Notes under the pieces: model-generated
The model's input: the letters and a program-made list of their open reading frames with translations, nothing else
Database searches by the model: none
Told to the model about the DNA's origin: nothing
From: Oncomelania hupensis
Taxonomy: Eukaryota; Mollusca; Gastropoda; Littorinimorpha; Pomatiopsidae
Length of the DNA: 64,000 nt
Reading direction: 5' to 3'
Assembly: GCA_036898135.1 (NCBI GenBank)
Contig: CM072522.1
Location: 14,598,399 to 14,662,398 of the forward strand
Made by a program: the position numbers and the translations under genes
Shown here: positions 35,996 through 46,660 of the stretch, piece by piece
Numbering within the stretch: the first letter of the stretch is position 1
Layout: every line of letters starts with the position of its first letter

Positions 35996-36245
35996 AATAC
36001 AATACAATACAATACAATACAATACAATACAATACAATACAACTTTATTCATCTCAAACTGAGCAATTACAATGGCAGCATCAGCACAATTAGCAAAATA
36101 CACAAGAATTAAAAATATTATTACATACACATGAGAAGTGTCCAAGCAATAAATAAATAAAACAAATAAATAACAAAACATACGGTTAAATACATACAAT
36201 AAACTAGAGGTAAATGTCATAGAAAGTAAACTGCCCTGATATACG
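35996..36245 (-). mobile_element. Retroposon 3' end, (AATAC)n tail, in RTE
   Basis: On the minus strand it ends CTCAGTTTGAGATGAATAAA, then GTTGTATTGTATTG repeats. It interrupts the RTE copy just after the ATTGGACAACAC target. A second copy with the same 3' end is at 36693-36793. Confidence 0.75.
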
Positions 36246-36564
36246 ATGACCTGCTCACATTGGTGAAGAAACGGAAACTCCGATGGTATGGCCACGTCAC
36301 CATCCTTTAAGGCACAGTGCAAGGAGGCAGAAGAGGGAGACAGAAAAAGAGGTGGGAGGATAACATTCGAGAATGGACTGGCTTGACAATGAGCGAAGCC
36401 ATGAGGGTTGCTGAGGACAGAGAAAGATGGAGTACACTGGTTAAACGATCATCTGTGGCACCCCAACGACTTTCGAGTTATGAGAGTTATAGGATAGGAT
36501 GGGAGTCAAAAATTGCAATTAAAAAACACAAACTCATGCGTAGCAATGTTAGTCTATGTTCAGG

Positions 36565-36635
36565 GCCGGATCGGGGGCGGGGGGGGGGGGGGGGGGGGGG
36601 GGGGGGGAGAGGGGGGGGGTTTGGGTTTTGGAACC
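36565..36635. repeat. Poly-G run
   Basis: A G run of about 40 with minor interruptions. A facing C run lies at 36967-36984. The words GGGCCGGATC (36553) and GATCCGGCCC (36999) form an inverted repeat around a segment of about 470 bp, suggesting a TIR element with homopolymeric ends. Confidence 0.6.
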
Positions 36636-36692
36636 CCTCCCCTGGCCATCCGATGTACCAAAATAAAATATATATATATTTTTTTATGTTGG

Positions 36693-36793
36693 ATTGTATT
36701 GTAGACCATGTATTGAATTTCTCAGTTTGAGATCAATAAAGTTATATTGTATTGTATTGTATTGTATTGTATTGTATTGTATTGTATTGTATA
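36693..36793 (+). mobile_element. Retroposon 3' end with (TTGTA)n tail
   Basis: CTCAGTTTGAGATCAATAAA, then GTTATATTGTATTGTATTG repeats to about 36793. This is the plus-strand counterpart of 35996-36245. Confidence 0.75.
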
Positions 36794-37034
36794 TATGTAG
36801 TTGTTTTTTAAGCTCTTAATTAGTTTATTTATTAGATGACCAGCCAATATGGGATATTAAACTCAAAAACCAACCAACCAACCAGAATGTGTGATGAATG
36901 GTGCAATTTACGAACATAGCAAAATTTTCCCACCTTCCGTCCGGCCCAATACCATCACTTGGAACACCCCCCCCCCCCCCCCCCTTGTACTTAACTTGAT
37001 CCGGCCCTGATGTTCGTTAGTGATTGTTTATATA

Positions 37035-37387
37035 TTCCAGCGGACTGCAAAGAGCCGAATTAGGAACACAACTTGGTTGAAAGAGGGCTCACCCATGATT
37101 CGTATAAAAGATCTGCTGAAACAGCCCTAATAGTAACACTGAAGGCATTCCACCAGCCGCTCACTTTACAATAAAGGCATCCTGGGCAGGGGACGTTGAA
37201 GCTGTACTTTATCGGACCTTAGTTTACAAAAGCAAAAAAGAATATAATCATCATTATAAAATATTAACCAAGCACATACCTAGAAAATGCCTACATTGCT
37301 AAATAATAATACCATAGCCCTAGAGACCGTTTGGCAGAAAGTGTCCAATATCCCTTAGCTGACCCAACATCCCTTAGCTGACCCAAC
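37035..37387 (-). mobile_element. Family A retroposon, truncated by RTE
   Basis: Minus-strand 3' portion from TCCAGCGGACTGCAAAGAGC leftward to GTGTCCAATATCCCTTAGCT. It ends where the RTE copy begins at 37388. A short tandem duplication (CATCCCTTAGCTGACCCAAC) sits at the junction. Confidence 0.8.
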
Positions 37388-38807
37388 TATCCTATCCTAT
37401 CCTATCCTGTCCCGTAACCCCGAGGCTGTCGTAGGGGCACCACAGATGATCGTTTAACCAGCATACTCCATCTTTTTCTGTCCTCAGCAGCCCTGATGGC
37501 TTCGCTCAGTGTCAAACCAGTCCATTCTCGAAAGTTGTCCTCCCACCTTTTTTTGGTCTACCTCTTCTTCTACCTCTTTGCACTGTGCCTTGCAGAATGG
37601 TCTTTGCAAGGCCTGATGATCTGGTGACGTGGCCATACCATCGGAGTTTCCGTTTCTTCACCACTGTGAGCAGGTCATCGTGTTGTCCAATGGCTTGTGT
37701 GATGGTCTGTCGGACTTCGTCGTTGGTGATGTGTTGGGTATAGGAAATGCCCAGAAGTCTTCTGTAGCACCTCATCTCCATGCTTCGTATTCTTCGTTGA
37801 AGATCTGGTGTGAGGGTCCATGCTTCGCAAGCATATAGGAAGATGGAGATGACAAGGGAGCGCAGCAGTCTTACTTTGGAATGTAGACTGATGGTCCTGT
37901 CTTTCCAAATGTGCTTTAACCTTGTCAGGGCAGCAGTTGTTTGTGCAATCCTGGAGATGACTTCCTGTCGGGACCCATTGTCTGATACAATGGCTCCTAA
38001 ATATTTGAAGCTATGCACTGTGTTGAGGGATAGGCCTTGGACTTTGATGTCCGTGTTGATGCCATTGGTGCTGTTGGTCATCATTTTGGTCTTCTCTGCA
38101 CTTATTTCCACTCCATAAGCTCTGGAGGTGGTGTCAAGCCTCTGTACCAGCTGTTCAAGTTCTTGTTCCTCTCCAGCCAATCCATCAATGTCATCCGCAA
38201 AACGAAGATTGGAGATTGCTCTACCCCCTATGCTGACTGTGCCTTCATGATCTGCAAGAGCATCTGACATGATGCGCTCTAGGAAGATGTTGAAGATTGT
38301 TGGAGAGAGTAAGCATCCTTGACGCACACCAATTGTATTTGTTGTTCTGAACCAGTTCCCGATGGCGCTGTTGTAGAGGACTGCACTGGTAGCCTTGTCA
38401 TACAGGCTTTTGATGACTGCAATAGTTTTAGGGCTGATGTTGTACACTTTCATTGTTGCCCATAGAGCTGCATGCCAGACTCGGTCAAACGCCTTCTTGA
38501 AGTCTATGAACACATGATATAGATGTTGTTGGTGCTGTAGGTATTTCTCACAGATTATTCTGAGGTTGAAAATCTGTTCAGTGGTACTTCGCCCTGCCCT
38601 GAATCCTGCTTGTTCTTCAGCTATGATTTGTTCAGCTTGGGGTTTCAACCTGTTGAGTATTATTTTTAGGAGGACCTTGCTGGGATGGCTGATGGTGCGG
38701 TAATTTTCACACTCCTGAAGATTACCTTTTTTGGGAAGAGTGATGACAAGCGACTGGGTCCATGGTATAGGCCACTCCCCACTCTGCCAGATCTTGTTAC
38801 AGATAAT
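37388..38807 (-). mobile_element. RTE-type LINE, best RT copy
   Basis: The most complete RT in the window. Its minus-strand 3' tail is TATCCTATCCTATCC at 37388, and the 5' truncation is at 38807 within the RT fingers (KKGNLQEC-like). The 11-bp target duplication GCTGACCCAAC lies at 37377-37387 and 38808-38818. The long open frame at 37512-38648 is listed separately. Confidence 0.88.
37512..38648 (-). pseudogene. RTE reverse transcriptase, 378-aa open frame
   Basis: This frame copies element RNA into DNA in an intact LINE; here it is truncated. In order: EEQAGFRAGRSTTEQI (11-26), VFIDFKKAFDRVW (46-58, motif A with the catalytic Asp at 49), IGVRQGCLLSPTIFNIF (106-122, motif B), LRFADDIDGLAG (148-159, catalytic FADD), MEISAEKTKMM-like VEISAEKTKMMTN, FKYLGAIVSD, then the thumb and the RRLLGISYTQHITNDEVRQT and LRWYGHVTRSSGLAKTILQG blocks. 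The real start is upstream; the first Met is internal. A frameshift near the C-terminus turns the family's KKRWEDNIREW into KKGGRTTFENG. Endonuclease and RT N-terminus are missing, so it is not an autonomous gene. There is no host function. Confidence 0.88.
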
Positions 38808-38818
38808 GCTGACCCAAC

Positions 38819-39283
38819 ATTTAACGCAATCTGTCTGAGGCGCCTACTTGCAGCCTTTAAGTGCATTTTCTGACGCTTAGACAACTGAGCACCCGGGTCA
38901 AGGGGAGAAGGGACCTAGTGCTTGTTGGGGGTATTTGTGCAGCCAGCACTTACCTGTCTAGTAGGACATGAGCGTCTGGATCTTTAAATGATCTTTGAGC
39001 TGGTAAAGTACTGTATGAGAACAATTGAACAAAAAATGAACATTATTATTGTTATATTGAGTGAATTGTGTCTGCTTACCGTAGGTACCCTGGTACCAGA
39101 GCTGAGACGGCCACATTATTTCCTAAAGAAGTCTGGGCAATCATTACAATAAATCATTGTAGTGATTCAGCAAGCTAAATAGCAATGCTAAGCAGGAAAT
39201 TGATGCTAAGCAGGAAATTGTTGTCAAGTTGGTTGTGACTAAAATAGAAGAGAAAGAAGATTTGGGGAATTTTTTTTTAAAAT
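38819..39283. repeat. Unassigned sequence with 'family C' piece
   Basis: About 38875-39015 includes GACAACTGAGCACCCGGGTC, GGGACCTAGTGCTTGTTGGG and TTTGAGCTGGTAAAGTACTG, all family C words in mixed order, so the copy is rearranged. No gene. Confidence 0.5.
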
Positions 39284-39375
39284 CTTCTTCGTTAGACCCA
39301 TCACCTACCTTTTTTCTTGAAAACTCTCCCAAAACTCCTCATTTGTGTATGGGGTTTATTGGCGCAGCTTGGGTA
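39284..39375 (+). mobile_element. Family A retroposon fragment
   Basis: TTCTTCGTTAGACCCATCAC, then CTTGAAAACTCTCCCAAAAC and a CATTTGTGTATGGGG block match the middle of family A only. Confidence 0.7.
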
Positions 39376-39565
39376 TTTTTTATTTTATTTTATGATTTTA
39401 TTTTATATATTTTTCTTTAAGTTTTATTATGGACTTTCGAGTTTTATTTGTCATCTGTTACCTATATTTTGCCACGTGTCCAAGCACAATAAAATAAAAT
39501 CTGAAATCCAAACATCTGAATTTTTATCTTACCCACATGGTGGCAAGTATTGTCCAAAATAATAA

Positions 39566-39644
<79 letters not shown>
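39566..39644. repeat. (CTA)n microsatellite
   Basis: A perfect ACT array of about 75 bp. Confidence 0.95.
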
Positions 39645-39645
<1 letters not shown>

Positions 39646-39717
39646 AGGGTATTTAAATAGCACTTTTTCCTAATGACATCAGTTCAAAGTGCATAAATTG
39701 ATAAAATTATATAATTA

Positions 39718-40080
39718 ATAATAATAATAATGGATGCTGTAATTGTACCTTATTCCTAAATCAGACTTAACGCGCGGTGATCTGTAACCAACACATGTGC
39801 TCACATATTACAGACACTTCTACATACACAACACATTTTATATCACTCAAAGTCTAATAAGTGGCGTAAAGGCAGGGAGATTGCTATTAGTAGATGAATA
39901 GAAATATGGTAATTTAGATTGACTACACCTAACACCATTATTGAATGGAGGGAGGAAACTCAAGTACCTGGAGAAAATCCTCAGTGACCTAAAAAGTCTT
40001 TTACACATAAGTTTGTCCCTTGCAGGGTTCAATCCTGCGACCTTTAGCAAACGAAACTAGCGCCCTACCAACTGCACTTT
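39718..40080 (-). mobile_element. tRNA-derived SINE ('family B'), copy 2
   Basis: Minus-strand head GTTGGTAGGGCGCTAGTTTC with AAAGGTCGCAGGATTGAACC (B box), then the body TTCTCCAGGTACTTGAGTTT, ending GGATGCTGTAATTG in reverse beside an (AAT)n tail at 39718-39731. Confidence 0.7.
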
Positions 40081-40320
40081 ATAAAAGGCAAAACATATCC
40101 CAAATTTACTGTTTAACGAAGGTTTCTGCAGAATCCAACATAGTACGAAACCAAACATTGGGAAATGGTAAAAGTATGAGGATGAGGAGATGGATATTGT
40201 CTTCTCACACTGGCCCTGAGAAAGGAGGTTTTTAATGGCTCCCTATAACAAAATAGTTACAAGGAAATCTTTACCTCCATTTATTTTTCTATATTGAAAA
40301 CGAAAAGTTGAAAATGTATT

Positions 40321-40352
40321 GTTTCAGCAGTGAGACTAGCATCAATGCAGGA
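40321..40352 (+). pseudogene. Decayed copy of the Ig C exon start
   Basis: GTTTCAGCAGTGAGACTAGC, ATC, then AATGCAGGA matches the acceptor and first codons of the real exon (40498-40526: GTTTCAGCAGAGAAACCAGC, then AATGCAGGA) with a 3-base gap and three mismatches, 177 bp upstream. Similarity fades into unrelated sequence after about 32 bp. Confidence 0.6.
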
Positions 40353-40504
40353 AAGAAGCATCCGGACCCTGAAAAAAAGAAGAGGTCTCTTTATGTGTCC
40401 CTACTGTTACTGTTACTGAACAGTTACTGGGAAACCTCTGTTCCTTGGTTCTTTCCAGAATTGTTCAAAACTTGTTAATTTAAGCACAAATGTTTGTGTT
40501 TCAG

Positions 40505-40712
40505 CAGAGAAACCAGCAATGCAGGATGATGACTGCTGCCTTGACGACCACACGCATGATCTAGAAACAGGCTTGGGGTTGTCAGCAGAGCCGCGGACTG
40601 TAGTTACCATCCAGAATGCGTCACTGTATTTGGACTGTGGGATCGTAGGAGACCCAAATTTTGGTGATCTCACCTACTTGTGGAAGAAGGATGGAAAAGC
40701 AATTCGTTCCAG
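40505..40712 (+). CDS. Ig-domain C, first exon (DCC/neogenin-like)
   Basis: Exon of 208 bp, acceptor GTGTTTCAG, donor GTAATT, entering phase 1 and leaving phase 2. After an acidic linker (DDDCCLDDHTHD) it encodes SAEPRTVVTIQNASLYLDCG (B-strand cysteine) and LTYLWKKDGKAI with the core tryptophan. W-K-K-D-G after the C strand is typical of the first Ig of DCC/neogenin proteins. An N-A-S sequon is present. The acceptor is a tandem CAGCAG, so 40508 is an alternative start that drops one codon. The acidic, cysteine-bearing linker could be the segment just after a signal peptide, so this exon might be the second exon of a separate gene. Confidence 0.85.
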
Positions 40713-41106
40713 GTAATTTTTTCATTTTTTTGTGGTTTTATTTTTATTTGTTTATTTATTTATTTGAACTCTTTTGTGTGAATTGAGCAGCGGGTCAATT
40801 TCAAATAAATTCGTATTACTCACAAGATAAGGATGTTTTTAGGAATGGAAAATGTTGCTAGTCTGTTTGCTATATGTCTTCAAGGTACAAGATGATTTAT
40901 TGTCTCCAGTTTTTGTATGCAGGCAACACAACATAAATAGGAAATATGACAAGGACTACATCATAGACAAGGAATAAAATGTCAGCTATAATATCACCGT
41001 TCATTCACATAAACATTCTCTGACGCCCCAGCAACCAAACATATGAATACGCATCTTTGATTGCCGATTCCCCCAGCTCTGCATGAAATCTCCTACTCCT
41101 TTCCCA

Positions 41107-41670
41107 CACCCCTTGGGGGTGCCGGGGGTTTCTGTATAAATAGTATCCCCACTTTCTGAAAATGTAGGGTCTTTCTCATTTGTTCTTTCTCATTCCTACT
41201 CTGTTCTATCAATCTACTACACTATCTTCTTCTTTTGCTAGACCAGTCACCTACCTTTTTTCTTGAAAACTCTTTTGGTACAAAACTCATTTGTGTACGA
41301 GGTCTGTTGTATCAGTTTGGGAATATTGGGCGCTTTTTGCCAAATGGTCACTGGGGCTTCCTATGATATTATTTTTTAGCAATGTAAGCATTTTATATGT
41401 ATGTGTTTTGTTGATATTTTATATTTTGTTTTTGTAAACGGGGGTTCGATTAATTAGAGTATAGTCTCAGCGTCCCCTGCGTGGGATGCCTTTATTGTAA
41501 AGTGACTGGCTGGTGGAGTGCTTTTAGTGTTAGCACTGGGTTTGTTTCAGCAGATCTTTTATGCGGATCAGGGGTGAGTCCTGTTTCAACCAAGTTGTGG
41601 TCTTGATTTTGTGGTCCTGATTCGGCTCTTTGCAGTCCACTGGACCCTGTAAGCAATGAATAACTAACTA
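41107..41670 (+). mobile_element. Family A retroposon, full length with TSD
   Basis: About 564 bp from CACCCCTTGGGGGTGCCGGG to CCTGTAAGCAATGAATAACT. The flanks share the 12-bp duplication ACTCCTTTCCCA (41095-41106 and 41671-41682). It has GTATAAATAGTATCCCC near the 5' end and a TAAC tail. Confidence 0.88.
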
Positions 41671-41884
41671 ACTCCTTTCCCAGTTTTCGCTCTCCCACTC
41701 TCCCCTGCACCTCTCTGGGCATGCTGCTAGCATAGACGATGCTGTATGCCTTACAAATGGCATCATCAGCATACTGCGAAGAAAACATTTCGAGTTGATT
41801 TTTCTTCATAGTTAAGTAATGTTTTGTCAGCTTGTCACCAAATTGTGCACTGTCTCTCATCATTTGCAAACGCACCTCAAGGAG

Positions 41885-42092
41885 GGGCCGGGTAGCTCAG
41901 TTGGTAAGAGCGTCTTGCTAGTAACCGAAAGGTCGCTGGTTCAAATCCCGGATTGGTCAACGTGTGATCATATTATTTTCCCCTTTACCAACAACTGGCC
42001 CGCTGGTGTCAGTATAAATCGGTCCAGTAGTCACCTATATGCGAAAGTGTCGTGTGACTATAATCTACAAACAACAACAACAACAGCACCTC
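41885..42092 (+). mobile_element. tRNA-derived SINE with (ACA)n tail
   Basis: Head GGGCCGGGTAGCTCAGTTGG (A box) and GGTCGCTGGTTCAAATCCCGG-type B box at tRNA spacing, followed by an unrelated body (GTGTGATCATATTATTTTCC, CCAGTAGTCACCTATATGCG, GTGTCGTGTGACTATAATC) and ACAACAACAACAACA. The acceptor and T stems pair imperfectly and a body is attached, so it is a SINE and not a tRNA gene. Confidence 0.82.
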
Positions 42093-42640
42093 AAGTTCAC
42101 TTTGTTGTGAAAGTTTTTATAGGATTTAGTTTTAGGATTATGATTAGAGAATTGTGGCGGACTACAGGCTTTTCCTGAGTCACTAGACTGGTTGGCGAGT
42201 TCATTATTAACATAATTTCTAATGCTGATTACAGTGTAAAACTTGAAAACTCTAACCAGTCAGGCAGAACTATTTATGTAACATTAACAATTTTAAATAA
42301 ACAAAAAATTAATCCTAGTGTGCAGTTTTGCGAAAGCTTTTAGGTCCTTGACTGCTTGAGGAACTGTGTTGAAAATTATTTCTGAGAAAATTACTGTGTA
42401 CCATTGAGGTATATTTATTGTCAATATTAAATGGAAAGAAGTATAAAATAGTGTAATATTGTCAAGTTTGAAGGGAAACTTTTCATTTGGGGCACTGAAT
42501 AATCAGTTCTTGTTTATAATAATGTGTTGAAATAATCTCACAGATTAAAGTCTATACCCTAGAGAGCACTCTGTGGTCACACAGATCATATCGCAAGTGA
42601 TAAGTATTCGCTGTGTATGTCAACACAGTCTGATCCTTAA
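42093..42640. other. No recognisable feature
   Basis: AT-rich intron sequence without repeats or coding signals that I can name. Confidence 0.4.
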
Positions 42641-42650
42641 TGGCGATGAA

Positions 42651-42696
<46 letters not shown>

Positions 42697-42716
42697 GATG
42701 ATTGATGATTGATGAT

Positions 42717-42759
<43 letters not shown>

Positions 42760-42760
42760 A
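42641..42760. repeat. (GAT)n microsatellite
   Basis: GAT arrays of about 50 and 45 bp separated by four TTGATGATTGA-like units. Poly-Asp or poly-Ser frames here are artefacts. Confidence 0.92.
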
Positions 42761-43534
42761 AGGTTAAATACGGTTCAGAATGCACATCATACACAGCCAC
42801 TCGCAAATCTGATGCACATGTAAGCAAGTGGGAGGAAAAAAATCCTTCGCAGTTTGTTATGGAGAATCAGCTCAGCACCCAAGGCCCTGAACTTCTCTGC
42901 CTGTAGACTTGTCAATGTTTTTGGTATCCAAGGCCTAACACAGTGACTGCTTGCATATAACTGCATTGCTTAAAAACAGAAGCACTGTGGTTCCATGGAC
43001 ACAACTAGCTGAAGAAGAACTTTTGTTAGTGACACATCACTTGCACAGTACAGATATACAGTTGCCGGTCTAGCATATGTAGGTCTGTGATGTTGCCTTT
43101 AGAACTTAAAACAATTTGTTTGCATTACCTTTTATTTTTTTTTTAATTCTTCCCACTCTGACATTACGAATTTAATCTGGTTGATCATGTGGTGTTTTCA
43201 GCTTATTGATTTTATCCTTGAGATTATTTTTGAGCAAGGTTTTCACAGTTTGAGACAAAATCTTGAACACATAAAGACTTTGTTTTCACACTTGCACCCT
43301 AGATCTCTCTGTTTCTGTCTGTCTGTCTGTCTGTCTGTCTTTCTCTCCTATCTCTCTCTCCCTCCACCCCCCGTTCCCTCCTCCCGCCCCCTCCCTCTCC
43401 TACTTTACATTATAGTTCTGTATGTTCAGATGGGTTTTTTTAGTTTCTAGTTTTTATCTCTAGGGTCATTTGAATACTTCTTCACACCTTCACACTTCGA
43501 AAGTGTATGACTTTTATTTGCATGGTTATCCTGT
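42761..43534. other. No gene; CTGT and CT/CCCT tracts
   Basis: (CTGT)n at about 43314-43340 is followed by a C/T-rich tract to 43405. Nothing else is recognised. Confidence 0.5.
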
Positions 43535-44116
43535 CTGTCTTATCCTATCCTATCCTATTCCAAAACTCGAGGATCGTTTAACCAGCGTACTCCATCTTTC
43601 TCTGTCCTTAGCATCCCTCATGGCTTTGCTCAGTGTCAAACCAGTACAGTCTCGAATGTTGTCCTCCCACCTCTTTTTCTGTCTCCCTCTTCTTCTGCCT
43701 CCTTGCACCATGCCTTGCAGGATGGTCTTTGCAAGGCCTGATGATCTGGTGACGTGGTCATACCATCGGAGTTTCCGTTTCTTCACTACTGTGAGCATGT
43801 CATCGTGTTGTCCGATGGCTTGTGTGATGGTCTGTCGGACTTCTTCGTTGGTGATGTGCTGGGTATAGGGAATGCTCAGAAGTCTTCTGTAGCACCTCAT
43901 CTCCATGCTTTGTATTCGTCGTTGTAGATGTGTCCATGTTTCGCAAGCGTATAGGAAGACGGAGATGACAAGGGAGCACAGCAGCCTTACCTTAAAGTGT
44001 AGACTAATGGTCTTGTCTTTCCAAATGGGCTTCAACCTTCCCAGGGCAGCAGTTGTTTGTGACTTCCTGTCGGGACCCATTGTATGATACAAAGGCTCCT
44101 AAATATTTGAAGCTAT
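43535..44116 (-). mobile_element. RTE-type LINE, 3' fragment
   Basis: Tail TTATCCTATCCTATCC on the left. Minus-strand frame 43550-44092 reads LKPIWKDKTISLHFKVRLL, YACETWTHLQRRIQSMEM, YTQHITNEEVRQTITQAIGQ and KKRWEDNIRDCTGLTLSKAM. It is among the least damaged 3' ends but lacks the RT palm, and small deletions remove residues such as the TLTAD stretch. Confidence 0.85.
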
Positions 44117-44557
44117 GCACATAGATCTTTTTTATTGTGTTTTGTGATTTAGGATTATAGATTTTAATCACTGATATTGTTTTCAACAGTTCTTCACATC
44201 TTCACCTTGAACACTTGTGGAAATTTTATTTGCACACTTGGTGTCGTGAGTTTTCCCACCTCATACAGTTTACATGTTTGATTCTGTCGTGTTCACGGGG
44301 TATAGACTTAATCACCATTGGCATGGTAATTTCAACAGTTCATTTTGAATGTTTACCACATACTTTTTCATGCTTGCTGTCTTGAATTCCCCCCCCCAAC
44401 CCCATGTTCCGTGCGATCACACAATGTAACCAGGTTTTATGTAGATTTATCTCTTGAGATTATTTCTTAACAATTTGAGACCAACCCTTCGGCTAAAAGA
44501 CTTGTTGGAACGCTCGTGCTCTCTTGAATATTTCCCCTCATTGCACGCCCCCTTAAT
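44117..44557. other. No gene seen
   Basis: AT-rich; the words CAGTTCTTCACATCTTCACC resemble 43475-43500. No coding signal. Confidence 0.4.
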
Positions 44558-45075
44558 GCTTAAAATTCCCACTGTTTTTGTCATTCTTGTTTGTTCTTTC
44601 TTGTTCCTAATCTGTTCTATCAATCTACTATCTTCTTCGCTAGACCAGTCACCTAGCTTTTTTCTTGAAAACTCTCCCAAAACTCCTCATTTGTTTATGA
44701 GGTCTGTTGGGTCAGCTTGTTGATATTGAACGCTTTTTGCCAAATGGTCACTAGAGCTTTCTATGGTATTATTATTTAGCAATATAGGCATTTTATATGC
44801 ATATGTTTTGTTAATATTTTATAATGATGTTTATATTCTATTTTGTTTTTGTAAATGGGGGTTCGATAATTTAGAGTAAAGCCTCAGCGTTCTATGCATG
44901 GGATACCTTTATTGTAAATGGACCGGCTGCTGGAGTGCCTTTAGTGTTACCATTAGGGTTGTTTCAGCATATCTTTTATACGGATCAGAGATGAGCCCTT
45001 TTTTAACCAAGCTGTGGTCCTGATTCAGCCCTTTGCAGTCCGCTGGACACCCTATAAACAATGACTAACTAAAGC
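44558..45075 (+). mobile_element. Family A retroposon, 5'-truncated
   Basis: Starts in the middle of the element's first 100 bp (AAAATTCCCACTG) and ends GCAGTCCGCTGGACACCC, then ATGACTAACTAAA. More diverged than 41107-41670. Confidence 0.8.
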
Positions 45076-45339
45076 ACGCTTATAAAGGCTCTCTAGGCAC
45101 ATATGTAAGACAAGGAAGAAAGAAGCGTGGAATAGGCCATGAGGTCTAAAATTAAGCCTTTATTTATTTAATTAAACTACTAAACTAAACTAGCCAACTT
45201 TGAGCCTCTGTGTGAACAGAACTGGTAATTTATTGCCATTTCAACCAGTAGGTTATACGACGCAATCAAATAGATTAATAATCACAGTAGCTTGTTGGAC
45301 ACTATCTAGCACATAGTAACTAAGTACATATCGGACATT
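45076..45339. other. No gene seen
   Basis: Short AT-rich stretch with TTTATTTATTTAATTAAACT. No assignment. Confidence 0.35.
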
Positions 45340-46055
45340 ATACATTATTCGCATCTTGGCGTTGGACACGTAAAAATTGTCACATTGAAATTGGACAATA
45401 TTCACGATTTTGTACGCAAGTGCTACATTGTCCAGTTGTGACAATTTTTCATATTCCACGTCTAAGATGCGAATAACACTACGTATCAATTTCTTCAATT
45501 GGAAAAAAGGAGGAATCGACATTAGACTAGAGGAGAAAGAGGTGTTTGGATGACCGCTGTACACATTGCTTTCAAATAATGTTATCCAACTGTGCAACCA
45601 CAAATAGTCCAATAATCAGAAGCTTTTGTTCACATTTATCTGCTTCGTTCAAAATGTAGGCCTAGTGTTCAGTCAACTCTAGCTTAGGCATCCACTGAAA
45701 AACAATGCCAGTATCATTTGCTGATTCAGTGGGTCCATTGACTCTTTGGACTCTTCCTTTCCTTAAGATAAGTGTTGCTGTAGCAGTTGTGAATGACTTA
45801 TGGTTTGGAAATCAAACCTTGCTGTTTTAGCGCGTCTTGCAAAATACAAAAAGACTGTTTATTTTTTCAGTCATTTGCAGAAAGGGCCTAGGAGACTGCG
45901 ATTCATAAATGGGTTAAAGTAGGTTCTGTAATTCTTACGACGTTCACAGCTTGCAAGAAACATCGTCATCTTTGATTGGTCAATTACCATGCGATATCAC
46001 TTTTCATCACACACTATTTGGTCAATGAAATTATAAGACACTTGTACAAATCGAT
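45340..46055 (+). mobile_element. 'Family G' element, copy 2 (uninterrupted)
   Basis: Begins with a hairpin (45344-45477): left arm ATTATTCGCATCTTGGCG...TAAAAATTGTCACA, right arm TGTGACAATTTTTCATATT...CTAAGATGCGAATAA, arms about 57 bp with gaps and a loop of about 20 bp. The body follows in the same order as copy 1, to GACACTTGTACAAATCGATA. It gives the empty site for the RTE insertion in copy 1. Confidence 0.7.
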
Positions 46056-46286
46056 ACATAGTTTCTTGTTTGGAAACATTGGTATACAAATCTACACAGT
46101 TTCTCAATGTCTTCTTTATTAGAATTGAATGTGTGTGTTGTGTGTGCGTATGTGTGTGGTATGGTGTGGTGTATGTGTATTTGTATATGCTTTTGTGTTG
46201 TGTGTGCATATGTTGTTGTATTTGTGTGTGTGCACATGTGTGTATAAGTGTTTAACCCTTGCGCTGGTAAATAAAAGTGGATTTTA

Positions 46287-46289
<3 letters not shown>

Positions 46290-46318
<29 letters not shown>
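46290..46318. repeat. Poly-A run
   Basis: About 28 A after TTTTAATTTT; preceded by GT-rich sequence at 46125-46250. It could be a retroposon tail, but no body is identified. Confidence 0.7.
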
Positions 46319-46322
<4 letters not shown>

Positions 46323-46439
46323 TGTTCAGTAATATAACAAAGACAATGTCAGATTTTAATAAAAGACAGATTTTCTGTCACCTTGGCTGAAATTTCATGA
46401 ATAACAGAATTTCTGTCACCCTGGCTTAGATTAAATTTT

Positions 46440-46570
46440 GAGAACAAAATACACAATACACAATACATAATAATCATAATCATAATCATAATCATAATCA
46501 TAATAATAATCATAATAATAATAATAAGATTAAGAATAATAATAATAATATTAAGAATAATAATAATGTA
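46440..46570. repeat. ATAATC / AAT microsatellites
   Basis: ATAATC repeats at 46465-46515 grade into AAT/AAGAATAAT repeats to 46566. Next to them, about 46570-46660 (GTCACCTTTCC...GAGCTCAAAGTGCTATAAGG) looks like another short retroposon end. Confidence 0.75.
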
Positions 46571-46660
46571 GGTTTATTTATTTTATGTCACCTTTCCCAC
46601 AATTTGATTGAGCTCAAAGTGCTATAAGGATTGCACTAAGTGACTCCATTGGGCAACGAT

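Larger units (their letters stand above)
35237..36500 (+). mobile_element. RTE-type LINE with motif amplification
   Basis: Runs from GGCACAGTCAGCATAGGGGG to the TATAGGATAGGAT tail. Frame 35487-35807 reads GMEISAEKTKVMTNNTNGIN, then HSFKYLGAIVSD. The palm is altered by ten tandem copies of a 22-mer (35289-35508). A second insertion (35996-36245) splits it near the IGQHDDLLTVV region. Dead copy. Confidence 0.85.
36553..37012. mobile_element. Possible small TIR element
   Basis: Left end CAGGGCCGGATCGGGG with a G run; right end a C run, then CTTGATCCGGCCCTG. CAGGGCCGGATC and its reverse complement GATCCGGCCCTG bound the block, which is hAT-like (CAG...CTG). It encloses the TTGTA-tailed retroposon end at 36693-36793. 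Confidence 0.6.

Noticed and set aside
41885..41960. tRNA gene
   Set aside because: A and B boxes are present, but the acceptor and T stems pair badly and a non-tRNA body with an ACA tail is attached; it is a SINE head.
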